Below are positions 8,292 through 17,353 of a stretch of 64,000 nucleotides of DNA, one piece after another (the stretch's first letter is position 1; every line of letters begins with the position of its first letter). The notes under the pieces are model-generated. The model was not told where the DNA came from, made no database searches, and saw only the letters and a program-made list of their open reading frames with translations. This stretch comes from JAGNRR01 sp964409905. GTDB lineage: Bacteria; Bacteroidota; Bacteroidia; Chitinophagales; Chitinophagaceae. Location of the stretch: the NCBI GenBank assembly GCA_964409905.1, contig CAYPET010000002.1:184509-248508 (forward strand), in the 5' to 3' direction. Position numbers and translations under genes: made by a program.

Positions 8292-9575
8292 ATGAAAAAA
8301 CTCATTATCCTTTTTCTCATTTTTGGAAGCTTTTCCTCTCAAGGTCAAAGCCTATATTTCCCACCGACTAATGGCAACTCATGGGACACACTTTCAGCTT
8401 TCAGTCTAGGTTGGTGCACCAATTATTTGGATACATTGGATGATTATCTGGTTAATGAAAATTCCCGAGCATTCATATTACTGAAAGACGGGAAAATCGT
8501 CCATGAAAAATACTTCAATGGTTTTCATCTTGACTCAGCCCATGCTTGGAACAGTGCCGGAAAAACAATGACGGCTTTTCTTATAGGGCTGGCACAACAA
8601 GAAAATAAATTATCCATCAATCATAAAACATCTGATTATTTAGGCATTGGTTGGACAAGTGCGCCACAGGCAAAGGAAGACTTGATTACTATAAAGCACC
8701 AGCTGAGCATGAACTCAGGATTGGATGATAGTCTCGATCCTTATTGCACCGACGATACTTGCCTGCAGTACCTAAGTGATGCCGGTACGAGATGGGCATA
8801 CCATAATGGGCCTTATACTTTGTTACAAGATGTGCTGCAATCTGCTACGGGATTACATCCTACAATTTACCGCAATCAAAAGATGCTGAGCAGCACAGGC
8901 ATAAGTGGCGCCTTTATTAAAATTGGTTATAATAAAATATTTTTTAGCAACCCGCGGTCCATGGCGCGCTTTGGACTCCTCATGCTAAACAAAGGAATCT
9001 GGAATGGCACTCCTATTTTGACTGACACAAATTATTACAATCAGTTAATTACTCCTTCACAACATCTGAACAATTCATATGGGTATTTATGGTGGCTGAA
9101 TGGACAAAGTAGTTTTATGTTGCCATCCACTCAAGTAGTGTTTCTGGGCAAGTTGTATCCTAACATGCCGGATGATGCCTACGCTGCACTTGGTGCCGAC
9201 AATCAGCTGTTGGTGGTAGTGCCTAGCCGTAATATTGTTTTTATCCGAATGGGCAATGCGGCTAGCAGTAACCTGATTGGTCCGCAAATGGTGCACGAAA
9301 TCTGGCAGATACTGGATAAATTAATGTGTGCACCACAATCAGTAAACAATATCGCATCATTGCGGGAGGTGCAAATTTTTCCGGTACCGACTAAAGATGA
9401 GATTACAATAGTAGCCACCGATTATTTGGCTGCAACTCTATATTCATTACAAGGTCACAAACTGGGGGCCACAAACACCAACGTTTTAAACGTAGCTGAG
9501 TTGCCTGAGGGCTTTTATTTATTAGGCGTAAGAACAAAAAGTGGTGTAATCTATAAAAAGCTATTGAAAAAATAA
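8292..9575 (+). CDS. Secreted serine hydrolase of the beta-lactamase/DD-peptidase fold with T9SS sorting domain
   Basis: A signal peptide (residues 1-18, ending SSQGQ) precedes a class C beta-lactamase-like domain. The SxxK nucleophile motif is SAGK at 88-91, within AWNSAGKTMTAFLIG. The YxN motif is Tyr170-His171-Asn172. The C-terminal 75 residues, from VQIFPVPTKDEI to YKKLLKK, resemble a T9SS type A sorting domain, so the enzyme is probably cell-surface or secreted rather than periplasmic. Members of this fold include beta-lactamases, D-alanyl peptidases and esterases; the substrate cannot be told from sequence, and true antibiotic hydrolysis should not be assumed. The gene starts 80 bases from the divergent formate dehydrogenase operon but has no obvious functional tie to it. 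Confidence 0.85.
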   Translation: MKKLIILFLIFGSFSSQGQSLYFPPTNGNSWDTLSAFSLGWCTNYLDTLDDYLVNENSRAFILLKDGKIVHEKYFNGFHLDSAHAWNSAGKTMTAFLIGLAQQENKLSINHKTSDYLGIGWTSAPQAKEDLITIKHQLSMNSGLDDSLDPYCTDDTCLQYLSDAGTRWAYHNGPYTLLQDVLQSATGLHPTIYRNQKMLSSTGISGAFIKIGYNKIFFSNPRSMARFGLLMLNKGIWNGTPILTDTNYYNQLITPSQHLNNSYGYLWWLNGQSSFMLPSTQVVFLGKLYPNMPDDAYAALGADNQLLVVVPSRNIVFIRMGNAASSNLIGPQMVHEIWQILDKLMCAPQSVNNIASLREVQIFPVPTKDEITIVATDYLAATLYSLQGHKLGATNTNVLNVAELPEGFYLLGVRTKSGVIYKKLLKK

Positions 9576-9753
9576 ACTGTCTGCAAGGCCACGTAGTGCG
9601 TTTAATTTGACCCATACTGCATATATGCTACGGTTTAGCCTATAATATTGGGGGATTTGGGGGTGATTGTCATGGTAAAAATTCTTGTTGGATTTCCTAT
9701 AAACACGCTATTTTATGCTAGAAGAGGACTAACTTGCGTGCTTAATTTTTTTT

Positions 9754-11664
9754 ATGAAAACAACTTTACAAATCCTTCTTTTTACCGTCCTATTGGGTGT
9801 GTCATTCAGCCTTATGGCACAAAGCCCAGGCGGTGTTGGTACCACAAATCTCACAGCTTGGTGGAACCCGGATAATTTACCACTGGGTAATGCAACGACC
9901 TGGACAACTTTATACCCAACAGGTGCCTCTGCCATTGTGTTGACTGATGGATCGGCTCCTTATGCTACTGTGACCAATACGCCAAGTGGAAATCATTCCA
10001 ATTATAATAAAACACTTGATTTTACGGGTAATTTGGCTAATAGTACCGGGGCAATGGCCTTAGAACGAACGGGCACACTGAATTTGATAAATAATAATTT
10101 AAGTACATCACAAGGTACATTTTTTGCCGTTTATTTTATGAATGATGCAACTTCGAATCAACATATTGTAGACTATCGCGAAACCAGTGGTGATGCTATC
10201 CAATTCAGAAAGTTAGCAAATATGCGTTATGCCATTACCACTTCAAATTCCCTCAATGCTGCTCGAGATTTTCCGGACGATGGAAAGCCTATGATTATGT
10301 GTTCACAAGGAAATAAATCAACCAGCACATCGCTAAAAACCCGTTTACGATGTTTGGACATTGCAGGGACACCTGTAAATTCTTCTGCCTCTACAGGTGG
10401 TCAATTAGGTTTAACTGTCGGTATGCGCAAGGCCAATGCTACATCTTTCAACGGTGCATTTCAATCGTATCTCTCGGAGCTTATATTTTTTAATACAAAC
10501 TTGGGATTAATTGATTTGCTTAAAGTAGAAAGTTATCTAGCCGTAAAATATGGCATAACCCTCGATCCAAGCTCTGCAACTGCCGGCGGTTATTTGACGT
10601 CTGCGGGTGGGGCCAGCTGGGACCCTACGACAATTTTATTTTTTCATAATGACGTAATTGGTATTGGCCGGGATGATGCTAGTGCATTATTGCAAAAACA
10701 ATCTCATTCTTTTGATGATGCCCAACGTATATACTTAAGTACGCTGGTCTCGAGCACGCTACTTAATACGGGCACATTTACGAATGATATATCTTATGTG
10801 ATGATGGGACATAATAATGCAGTACTCAATGAAACGGCATTGGCAACAGCAGAAATGCCCAGTGGTCAAAATCTGATGAACCGCATTGCTCGGGAGTATC
10901 GTGTGACCAATACTAATTTTGTGAATACGTTTAGCATTGATATCACCCTAAACAACTTTACCAACTTTACCACCAACCCCAGCGAGCTTTGTTTATTGGT
11001 AGATAATGATGATGATTTTACAAATGCTACAGTGCTGCGCGCTGGTCTTACTTTTTCAATTAATGGCAATGTAGTTACCGTTGCAGGTATATCTAATGTG
11101 CATATTCCTGCTGATAGTACACGTTTTATAACCTTGGCCAGTATCACAACTCCTGCGCCTGTTTCGTTGTTGAGTTTTGATGCTACCCTGCAGAAAAAGA
11201 ATGTGGTACTTCGTTGGGCATCAGCCACTGAGCTTGACTTTGAGGCGTATAGCTTACAACATTCGCTTGATGGGAAGACATGGAGAGACCTGACTACAAT
11301 TGCAGGGAAAGGGGACCATAGTGAATATGAATATCTTCATACTACACCGATGGTAGGCGAAAACTTTTATCGTTTAAAGATGTTGGATATTGATAATCAG
11401 GAGGCCATAAGCGATACCCGAATGATTTACTTCCATACAGAAGAAGTTTTAAAGGCTTATCCAAACCCGGTTACCAGTATATTATGGTTAGAAGGTAATC
11501 AGGCAGCTTTACGTTCTATTCGGATAATAAATCAACTGGGGCAGGATTTAAAATTGCCCGTGGTGATTACAGCCGATGACAAAGCTTTTGTTGATTTTAG
11601 TAAATTACCTAAAGGTGTTTATTGGATAAAATCAACCGATACCGAGTTGAAAGTGGTACACTAG
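9754..11664 (+). CDS. Secreted Bacteroidota surface protein with T9SS sorting domain
   Basis: I do not recognise a specific function. A signal peptide (residues 1-22, ending LMAQ) leads into SPGGVGTTNLTAWWNPDN, a start seen in many Bacteroidota exported proteins whose first domain resembles a lectin/LamG-like jelly roll. Around residues 240-270 is the LLKVESYLAVKYGITLD motif, a recurrent signature of large secreted Bacteroidota proteins. Residues from about 470 form a fibronectin-like strand domain (LLSFDATLQKKNVVLRW..) and the last 80 a T9SS sorting domain starting LKAYPNPV. The likely role is surface adhesion or matrix, by analogy only. It sits tail to tail with the lipoprotein gene at 11667, only 2 bases apart. 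Confidence 0.75.
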   Translation: MKTTLQILLFTVLLGVSFSLMAQSPGGVGTTNLTAWWNPDNLPLGNATTWTTLYPTGASAIVLTDGSAPYATVTNTPSGNHSNYNKTLDFTGNLANSTGAMALERTGTLNLINNNLSTSQGTFFAVYFMNDATSNQHIVDYRETSGDAIQFRKLANMRYAITTSNSLNAARDFPDDGKPMIMCSQGNKSTSTSLKTRLRCLDIAGTPVNSSASTGGQLGLTVGMRKANATSFNGAFQSYLSELIFFNTNLGLIDLLKVESYLAVKYGITLDPSSATAGGYLTSAGGASWDPTTILFFHNDVIGIGRDDASALLQKQSHSFDDAQRIYLSTLVSSTLLNTGTFTNDISYVMMGHNNAVLNETALATAEMPSGQNLMNRIAREYRVTNTNFVNTFSIDITLNNFTNFTTNPSELCLLVDNDDDFTNATVLRAGLTFSINGNVVTVAGISNVHIPADSTRFITLASITTPAPVSLLSFDATLQKKNVVLRWASATELDFEAYSLQHSLDGKTWRDLTTIAGKGDHSEYEYLHTTPMVGENFYRLKMLDIDNQEAISDTRMIYFHTEEVLKAYPNPVTSILWLEGNQAALRSIRIINQLGQDLKLPVVITADDKAFVDFSKLPKGVYWIKSTDTELKVVH

Positions 11665-11666
11665 AA

Positions 11667-13313
11667 TTAGGGTTGTTGTAAAGGTTGGATTTGCAAGCGT
11701 TTCCAATCCATTAGGTTTAATGAATTAGCCTGAAAGTTTTTTACACGGTTTTGAACAAAGTGAACGAGTTCGTCGTAGAAAAGGGGCACACAAGGTGCTT
11801 CTTCTGTAATGATCTCGTTCATTTTTTTATATAATGCTAGTTGGTGCTTTTCGTCTTTGGTTATTAAGCTCTCTTCATACAGGGCATCATATATTGGGTT
11901 TTTGAATCGAGTGTAATTGGGCGGGGCAGTATTTTTTGAGTAGAAAAGAGTTAAATAGGATTCTGCGTCGGGGTAGTCGGCTATCCAGGTTGCCCAAAAA
12001 AAGTCTGCTTTAGAGTTGCTCATTTGTTCACGCAGCAGGTTTGGCTGTATAATTTCGATTTGCACATCAATACCAATTTCTTTTAATTCAGATGCAATAA
12101 AGCTACATCTGTCGGTATAATTATCCGGTGTGAGCAATGTGAGTTTGATGTTGCCGGCCTCCGAATTATTTTTTGTTTTTAGCGCATGCTGCACTTCTTG
12201 AACCAATTGTTTTGCCTTTGTTGGATTGTATTGGTAGCCAGCCTGTTTATCACTATATCCAGCTACGCCAGGTGGAATAATGCCATGCAATGCAGGTTGT
12301 CCAATGTTATTACGCAAATACAGTACAAGTTTTTTCCGATCAAAGCCATAGTTGACTGCTTGCCGTATTTTTTTATTTAGTAAAATTCTTGTTTTGGTTT
12401 TGGCGGAATCTTGCAGTATGCCTAAATATTCAACATTTAGGTAGGCTTGTTTGTGCAGGGATATATTCTTTTGGTATTCTTTCTTGAGCAAGCCGTTTTT
12501 AGTCAACACCTGATCTTTAAAGCTGGCATCGACACCATTCATAAAGTCAAGGTCGCCTTGCATAAACATTAAAAATTCCGTGGCCTTACTATCTACAAAA
12601 CTGGCTTTCACTCCATCCAGATAGGGTAATCGTTGGCCCTTGTGGTCATATTCCCAATAATGTTCGTTTCTTTTATACGTAATGACGACACCTTCCTCCC
12701 AATGATTCAATACAAACGGACCTGTGCCACAAGGATGCGCACGAAAGTCCTTCCCCCATTTTTCTACAACTTCTTTGGGCACGATGCCACAGTACTGCAT
12801 TGAAAGTATTCCCATGATGGGGTTGAAAGGTTTTCTAAGGCGTAGAACAAAAGTGGTGTCGTTGATTGCGTCAAAAGGTTTTTGCAGTGCCACATTACCA
12901 TTGAAAATCCATGCACCCGGACTTGCTACTTCTTCATCAATAATGCGATTAAATGAATAGGCTATGTCTGATGCCGTTAATAATCTGCCTTTACCATTAG
13001 GAAATGCGTCATTATCATGAAAGTATACATCGCTGCGAATCGTAAAGGTGTAAGTCATCCTATCCGGCGAAACGGACCATGACTTGGCAATGGAGGGCGT
13101 AATATTCATATTGGCATCATACTCGATTAAACGATTATAGATGTTGTTGGTGTGCCACATGATATTCAGATTTTTAGCAAAGGCAGGATCTAAACTCTCC
13201 ACACCTGCTACCTGGTTGATACGAAAAACGTTACCTGATTTTTTTTTACTTGTGCAGGTAGTCAACAAACATGTTGTGAGTATTAGGAGGTATACTGTGC
13301 ATAAACGCGACAT
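11667..13313 (-). CDS. Peptide-type ABC transporter substrate-binding lipoprotein (SBP family 5, DppA/OppA-like)
   Basis: This is an extracytoplasmic solute-binding protein of the dipeptide/oligopeptide family. It opens with a hydrophobic leader and a lipobox-like LLTTC near residue 20, so it is probably lipid-anchored after the cysteine. The family 5 pattern is clear: VESLDPAFAKN after the leader, MTYTFTIRSDVYFHDND, ASDIAYSFNRI, HPCGTGPFVLNHW and KKIRQAVNYGFDRKKL. At 548 residues it is full length. No permease or ATPase genes are adjacent. It lies 7 bases downstream of a DNA methyltransferase gene, an unexpected partner, and is most likely cotranscribed with it. The ligand is probably a peptide, but nickel, heme and sugar binders share the fold. 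Confidence 0.85.
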   Translation of the reverse strand: MSRLCTVYLLILTTCLLTTCTSKKKSGNVFRINQVAGVESLDPAFAKNLNIMWHTNNIYNRLIEYDANMNITPSIAKSWSVSPDRMTYTFTIRSDVYFHDNDAFPNGKGRLLTASDIAYSFNRIIDEEVASPGAWIFNGNVALQKPFDAINDTTFVLRLRKPFNPIMGILSMQYCGIVPKEVVEKWGKDFRAHPCGTGPFVLNHWEEGVVITYKRNEHYWEYDHKGQRLPYLDGVKASFVDSKATEFLMFMQGDLDFMNGVDASFKDQVLTKNGLLKKEYQKNISLHKQAYLNVEYLGILQDSAKTKTRILLNKKIRQAVNYGFDRKKLVLYLRNNIGQPALHGIIPPGVAGYSDKQAGYQYNPTKAKQLVQEVQHALKTKNNSEAGNIKLTLLTPDNYTDRCSFIASELKEIGIDVQIEIIQPNLLREQMSNSKADFFWATWIADYPDAESYLTLFYSKNTAPPNYTRFKNPIYDALYEESLITKDEKHQLALYKKMNEIITEEAPCVPLFYDELVHFVQNRVKNFQANSLNLMDWKRLQIQPLQQP

Positions 13314-13320
13314 GAATAAA

Positions 13321-14052
13321 TTATGATTGTTTCAGTTCTTTTTTTAATTCTTTTTTTCTTTCTTCAATGATGGTGTGGTAGGCAGGATTGATTTCGTAGC
13401 CAATGTAATTCCTATCTGTTTTTATACAGGCAATGGCAGTTGTGCCACTGCCCATAAATGGGTCCAGCACTACATCGCCGGGATTACTACTAATCTCTAT
13501 AAAAGGGATGCAAACTTTTAATGGTTTTTGCGTTTTATGTTTTTTTCTTTCCTTGCCCATACAAATTGGCGATTCAATGAAATTGTGCATTTCGTTTACC
13601 GATTTATGGTTCCAAGTTTTTGGTGTTCCTTTGGAAAAGTGCACCATCATCTCCATGCTATTTGCAAACATTTTTCGAGTGTACATCGCCGGGAAAGGGT
13701 TGGTTTTGTGCCAGTGAATCACTTTGCGAAATTTAAAACCAACTTTTTCTACAATACGGTTTATGTAGGAAACAAAATCATCGCCACACCAGAGGTAACC
13801 ACTGCCACCTTCTTTACAAACACGATAGCATTCCGTCAGTACGTCTTCTAGAAATTGCAAATAGTCTTCTTCAGAATCAAAACCATCAAAATCAAACTCT
13901 GTGACTACATCTTTATGATTTTTTAATGCCGTGACATTTTGCGCGCGATACTGATAGTATGGTGGATCGGTAAAGATTAAATCAACCGATTCGTTGGGTA
14001 ATTTTTTCATACCCTCAATGCAAGAAGTTTTATATACTTTATTCAGCTGCAT
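13321..14052 (-). CDS. Site-specific DNA methyltransferase, beta class (N6-adenine or N4-cytosine)
   Basis: The protein transfers a methyl group from S-adenosylmethionine to an exocyclic base amine in DNA. The catalytic motif IV is TDPPYY at residues 28-33, ahead of the SAM-binding motif I DPFMGSG at 197-203. That order defines the beta class (M.HinfI/CcrM/RsrI-like). Between them are LWCGDDFV and the HKTQKPL segment (motif X region) characteristic of the class. At 243 residues it lacks the extra C-terminal domain of CcrM. DPPY can go with adenine or cytosine specificity. No restriction endonuclease is next to it, so it appears orphan and may act in gene regulation or protection. It is the first gene of a two-gene unit with the peptide-binding lipoprotein. 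Confidence 0.9.
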   Translation of the reverse strand: MQLNKVYKTSCIEGMKKLPNESVDLIFTDPPYYQYRAQNVTALKNHKDVVTEFDFDGFDSEEDYLQFLEDVLTECYRVCKEGGSGYLWCGDDFVSYINRIVEKVGFKFRKVIHWHKTNPFPAMYTRKMFANSMEMMVHFSKGTPKTWNHKSVNEMHNFIESPICMGKERKKHKTQKPLKVCIPFIEISSNPGDVVLDPFMGSGTTAIACIKTDRNYIGYEINPAYHTIIEERKKELKKELKQS

Positions 14053-14063
14053 ACTCTTATCGG

Positions 14064-14071
14064 CAAATATA
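14064..14071 (-). promoter_or_regulatory. Putative -7 box of the methyltransferase operon
   Basis: The minus strand reads TATATTTG, an exact TAnnTTTG match, 11 bases upstream of the ATG at 14052. A TTG lies only 13 bases further up, shorter than usual. Confidence 0.5.
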
Positions 14072-14147
14072 GCCGAAAAGCGAACAAGGCAGAATGAAAA
14101 TAGAAGCCCGAAGACTTCTATTTTGCATTGATTCGTTTGGATATAGA

Positions 14148-14564
14148 TTAGTATTGTTCAAGTAAATACTTTATCATATCGGTTGTGGTTACAATACCTT
14201 TCAAATCAGTTCCCTCTGCTACAGGTAAGGCATGAAAACCACTTTCGGCAAAAATTTCTGCTACTTCTTTTATCGTTGTATCTGGTCCTACAGTAGTTGG
14301 GCTGCTCGTCATTACCTGAGGGATGGTCAACATGTCAAAAACGGCCTGGTCGGAACCTTCCTGATTTTCAAACAAACCGCCAAATGAAAGACGATTTACA
14401 TCGGTGCTACTTATAATACCTGTAATCTGATTCCCCTTTGTGATGGGCAAATGATGTATGTTGTGATTGCGAATTAAGTCTACAGCATGTTGCAAGCTAT
14501 CTTCTTCGCGTGCTGTGTAAACATTTTCCGTCATTATATGAGTTATCGGCTCTCTTCTTTTCAT
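14148..14564 (-). CDS. Two-CBS-domain protein
   Basis: A 138-residue protein consisting of two CBS motifs in tandem, about residues 8-65 and 78-136. Each shows the usual core: HHLPITKGNQITGIISSTDV in the first and FHALPVAEGTDLKGIVTTTDM in the second. Paired CBS motifs (a Bateman module) bind adenosine nucleotides and usually regulate a fused or partner enzyme or channel. There is no fused catalytic domain, so it is a stand-alone sensor. No partner is evident nearby; the next gene is a divergent RNA helicase. Confidence 0.88.
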   Translation of the reverse strand: MKRREPITHIMTENVYTAREEDSLQHAVDLIRNHNIHHLPITKGNQITGIISSTDVNRLSFGGLFENQEGSDQAVFDMLTIPQVMTSSPTTVGPDTTIKEVAEIFAESGFHALPVAEGTDLKGIVTTTDMIKYLLEQY

Positions 14565-14697
14565 AATGTGTATTTTTTATATAAATAAAAGTAGCCGCTT
14601 TTTTTTATCTCGATCTTGACCATTGTCACTAAGAGAGTTGATTTATATCAATCTATACAACAACATGTAGTAAACAAGCGTGGATAACATATCGCCT

Positions 14698-14705
14698 TAC
14701 CTTTG
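14698..14705 (+). promoter_or_regulatory. -7 box of rhlE
   Basis: TACCTTTG is an exact Bacteroidota -7 match. It lies 16 bases before ATG 14722 and downstream of an in-frame ATG at 14680, so transcription from it would exclude that earlier start. No -33 TTG is obvious. Confidence 0.5.
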
Positions 14706-14721
14706 TATCTTATACATATTT

Positions 14722-15990
14722 ATGACATTTACTGAAATAGGCTTAATTGCGCCTATATTAAAAGCACTAGATGCTTTGGGTTATACAAAGCCCACACCCA
14801 TTCAATCTCAATCAATACCGATATTATTAAAAGGCAAAGATCTTTTAGGTTGCGCTCAAACAGGCACAGGTAAAACCGCTGCGTTTGCAATTCCAATATT
14901 ACAGCACTTGTACAATAATAGCGGGCAACAAAATGGTAAGCGAAAGATTAAGGCATTGATCGTAACACCTACCAGAGAGTTAGCCATTCAAATTGAGGAG
15001 AGTTTTGAGGCTTATGGGAAATATACCGGATTACGCAGTGCGGTAATTTTTGGCGGTGTGAAACAAGGCAATCAAGTTGATGCACTGAAGAAAGGCGTAG
15101 ACATTTTAATAGCTACACCAGGGAGATTATTAGATCTCATTAGCCAGGGTTTTATCACTCTGAAGGATATACAATGTTTTGTGTTGGACGAAGCTGATCA
15201 AATGCTCGATATGGGCTTCATTCACGACATAAAAAAAATTATTAAACTTTTGCCGCAGCAAAGACAATCATTATTTTTCTCGGCTACTATGGCGCCCAAC
15301 ATTGTAGAATTGTCAAAGCAAATTTTGGGCAGCCCCGAGCAAGTTACAATTGCTCCTGAGAAAACGACAGCCGAAAAAGTTGAACAGGCGCTCTATTACG
15401 TGAGCAAAACAGATAAAATCAAACTGCTTACACACCTTATTAAAACAGAAGGAATGCATTCTGTTCTGGTTTTTACCCGCACAAAGCACGGTGCTGATAA
15501 AATTGTAAAAAAACTGCGACAGGAAAAAATAGAAGCAGTTGCAATCCATGGCAATAAATCACAACCACAACGGCAGCGAGCGTTAACTGCATTTAAAGTT
15601 GGGGATGTTGATGTATTAATTGCAACCGATATTGCCGCACGTGGTATAGATATTGACGAACTCTCGCATGTAATTAATTATGAATTGCCAAACGTGGCAG
15701 AATCTTATGTGCATCGAATTGGGCGCACCGGTCGGGCCTCAGCCAGTGGGAATGCATTATCATTTTGTGCCGAAGATGAGCGGCCTTATTTGAAGGATAT
15801 TCAAAAACTGATAAAACAAGAAATTCCGGTAATTAGCCAACATCCTTTTGTGGATGCCACACCACACAAGCCTGGTAGTCAGCAGAAACCCAACAAATCA
15901 AATACCCAAAGTGGTCAAGGGGGGAAATCATCAAATACTGGCAAAAGAAAATTTCATAGCCGTAAGAAAGGCCCTAAAAATCTGAATTAA
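14722..15990 (+). CDS. rhlE: ATP-dependent DEAD-box RNA helicase, RhlE-like
   Basis: The protein unwinds short RNA duplexes, probably in ribosome assembly or mRNA decay. All core motifs are visible: Q motif (KPTPIQSQSIP), Walker A AQTGTGKT, PTRELA, TPGRLLDL, the box VLDEADQML, SAT (FFSATM), and C-terminal RGIDIDELSHVINYELP with HRIGRTGR. A basic, low-complexity tail of about 60 residues (KPGSQQKPNKS to SRKKGPKNLN) follows, typical of RhlE for RNA binding. I chose the ATG at 14722 (MTFTEIGL) because that N-terminus matches the family and the -7 box lies between it and the upstream ATG at 14680. The rRNA pseudouridine synthase follows within 13 bases, suggesting joint ribosome work. Confidence 0.92.
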   Translation: MTFTEIGLIAPILKALDALGYTKPTPIQSQSIPILLKGKDLLGCAQTGTGKTAAFAIPILQHLYNNSGQQNGKRKIKALIVTPTRELAIQIEESFEAYGKYTGLRSAVIFGGVKQGNQVDALKKGVDILIATPGRLLDLISQGFITLKDIQCFVLDEADQMLDMGFIHDIKKIIKLLPQQRQSLFFSATMAPNIVELSKQILGSPEQVTIAPEKTTAEKVEQALYYVSKTDKIKLLTHLIKTEGMHSVLVFTRTKHGADKIVKKLRQEKIEAVAIHGNKSQPQRQRALTAFKVGDVDVLIATDIAARGIDIDELSHVINYELPNVAESYVHRIGRTGRASASGNALSFCAEDERPYLKDIQKLIKQEIPVISQHPFVDATPHKPGSQQKPNKSNTQSGQGGKSSNTGKRKFHSRKKGPKNLN

Positions 15991-16003
15991 TTTTGTGAAG
16001 CAA

Positions 16004-16729
16004 ATGGCTGAAGAACAATCTGTCAGTTTAAACAAATTTATAAGCAGCACAGGCTTTTGTTCGAGGCGTGAGGCTGATGAGTATATAGAATGGGAATTGG
16101 TTACTATCAATGGAAAACTAGCCAAAAAAGGCAGCCGTGTAAAGGATGGCGACGAAGTGAAAGTAGACGGCAGACGCATTAAAACCAAGCCACACAAAAA
16201 ACACATTTACATTCTGTTGAATAAGCCAAGAGGTATTGTAGCTACTACTGATACACGCGAGCCCAAAAATATAATTAACTATATTGGCCACAAAGAAAGG
16301 TTGTTCCCGGTAGGTCGATTAGATAAGATGTCGGAAGGGCTGATTTTGTTGACAAATGACGGCGATATTGTAAATAAAATACTTCGGGCTGGCAATCAAC
16401 ATGAAAAGGAATATCATGTTGTAGTGGATAAACCACTGCGAGAAGATGCCTTGGATCGAATGCGCAAAGGTGTGCGGATATTAGGACAAAAAACCCTTCC
16501 ATGCAAAATAGAACAGATTGACAATTTCGCTTTTAAGATAACCCTTATACAAGGGTTAAATAGGCAAATACGCCGTATGTGCGAGCAGGTAGGCTATGAG
16601 GTAAGGAAGTTAAACCGCACCCGCATTATGAACATTAAAACAGGCAAGCTGAAAAATGGCGAATGGCGGTTTTTGACTGAAGAGGAGGTTGTACAATTGT
16701 TGAAATTGACATCCTCATCCGTGCAATAA
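16004..16729 (+). CDS. rluF: 23S rRNA pseudouridine synthase, RluF type
   Basis: This enzyme isomerises uridine in 23S rRNA (U2604 in E. coli, also a tRNA-Tyr site). An S4 RNA-binding domain fills residues 3-60 (VSLNKFISSTGFCSRREADEYI). The catalytic motif GRLDKMSEGLILLTNDGD contains the essential Asp107. RluF-specific features are GNQHEKEYHVVVDKP and GLNRQIRRMCEQVGYEV..LNRTRIMNI. An in-frame GTG at 15995 could add three residues, but ATG 16004 is the better start. The gene is 13 bases after rhlE and probably in the same transcript. Its last 136 bases overlap the tail of the convergent redoxin gene. Confidence 0.92.
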   Translation: MAEEQSVSLNKFISSTGFCSRREADEYIEWELVTINGKLAKKGSRVKDGDEVKVDGRRIKTKPHKKHIYILLNKPRGIVATTDTREPKNIINYIGHKERLFPVGRLDKMSEGLILLTNDGDIVNKILRAGNQHEKEYHVVVDKPLREDALDRMRKGVRILGQKTLPCKIEQIDNFAFKITLIQGLNRQIRRMCEQVGYEVRKLNRTRIMNIKTGKLKNGEWRFLTEEEVVQLLKLTSSSVQ

Positions 16730-17256
16730 TTAATTTTAAGAGGGTATGCTGCACGCAGTATGGCTACATCGTTTATTATCATACTTACATATTTTTTTGA
16801 TGCCACATGCTGTTGAGTATAAATAAGCATGCTGGGGTAACCTCCAATGCCGTAGTAGCGCGCCATGAAATTTTCGGGGTCGGCGTATACTTGTATATTA
16901 CTGTATTTATGCAATTGATGCTTTTGCGCAAACGCTTGTATCAATTCTATTGGTCGATTACTTAGCAAAATGAAGTTAATCGAGCTAAGTTTTTCATTGC
17001 TGTTTTGAATTTTTTCTAACTCATGTTCGCAGTGATCACAATCAGGGCTGAAGAACATGAGTACCGTGGCCTGATTTGAGACAAACAATTTATTGAATGC
17101 GATTTTCTTGTGTTTCATATCAACCACTGCATTCGTCGGAATTTGATTGAACTTCATAGCCTCTTTTTCGCTGATATCTTGACAAAATAGCTGACCGACA
17201 AGTAAGAGGAAGAGTAAAGTAGACAGTAAACTTTTTATATACAGTGTTTTAATCAT
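16594..17256 (-). CDS. Exported thioredoxin-fold protein (redoxin/TlpA-like)
   Basis: A signal peptide (residues 1-25, ending LFCQ) is followed by a thioredoxin-like fold. The active-site motif is Cys73-Asp-His-Cys76 in FFSPDCDHCEHELEKI, and the cis-proline loop is GGYPSM. It probably acts as a periplasmic thiol oxidoreductase, reducing substrates or supporting cytochrome maturation. Its last 45 residues (INYCTDEDVN onward) are encoded antisense to the 3' end of rluF, and they look unlike a thioredoxin tail. The original stop may therefore have been lost by a point mutation or small indel near 16730; TAA codons exist in another frame there. Function is a family inference. Confidence 0.78.
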   Translation of the reverse strand: MIKTLYIKSLLSTLLFLLLVGQLFCQDISEKEAMKFNQIPTNAVVDMKHKKIAFNKLFVSNQATVLMFFSPDCDHCEHELEKIQNSNEKLSSINFILLSNRPIELIQAFAQKHQLHKYSNIQVYADPENFMARYYGIGGYPSMLIYTQQHVASKKYVSMIINDVAILRAAYPLKINYCTDEDVNFNNCTTSSSVKNRHSPFFSLPVLMFIMRVRFNFLTS

Positions 17257-17324
17257 TCAGTTACGTTCAAAAGAGTTTTAAAGATACATCAAAGATGACT
17301 TTGTATTTAAAGCTAAATTATCTT

Positions 17325-17351
17325 TTGCCAAATCAACATACATTTACCTTG
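17325..17351 (+). promoter_or_regulatory. Putative promoter of the thioredoxin-family gene
   Basis: TTG at 17325-17327, 17 bases, then TACCTTG at 17345-17351. The box ends 2 bases before ATG 17354, which would fit better with the second in-frame ATG at 17372 as the true start. Confidence 0.4.
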
Positions 17352-17353
17352 CT

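Noticed and set aside
9576..9753. Possible small gene between two T9SS genes
   Set aside because: The only open frame (9648-9875) runs into the next gene in another frame, with no start context or protein-like composition; I see no RNA structure either.
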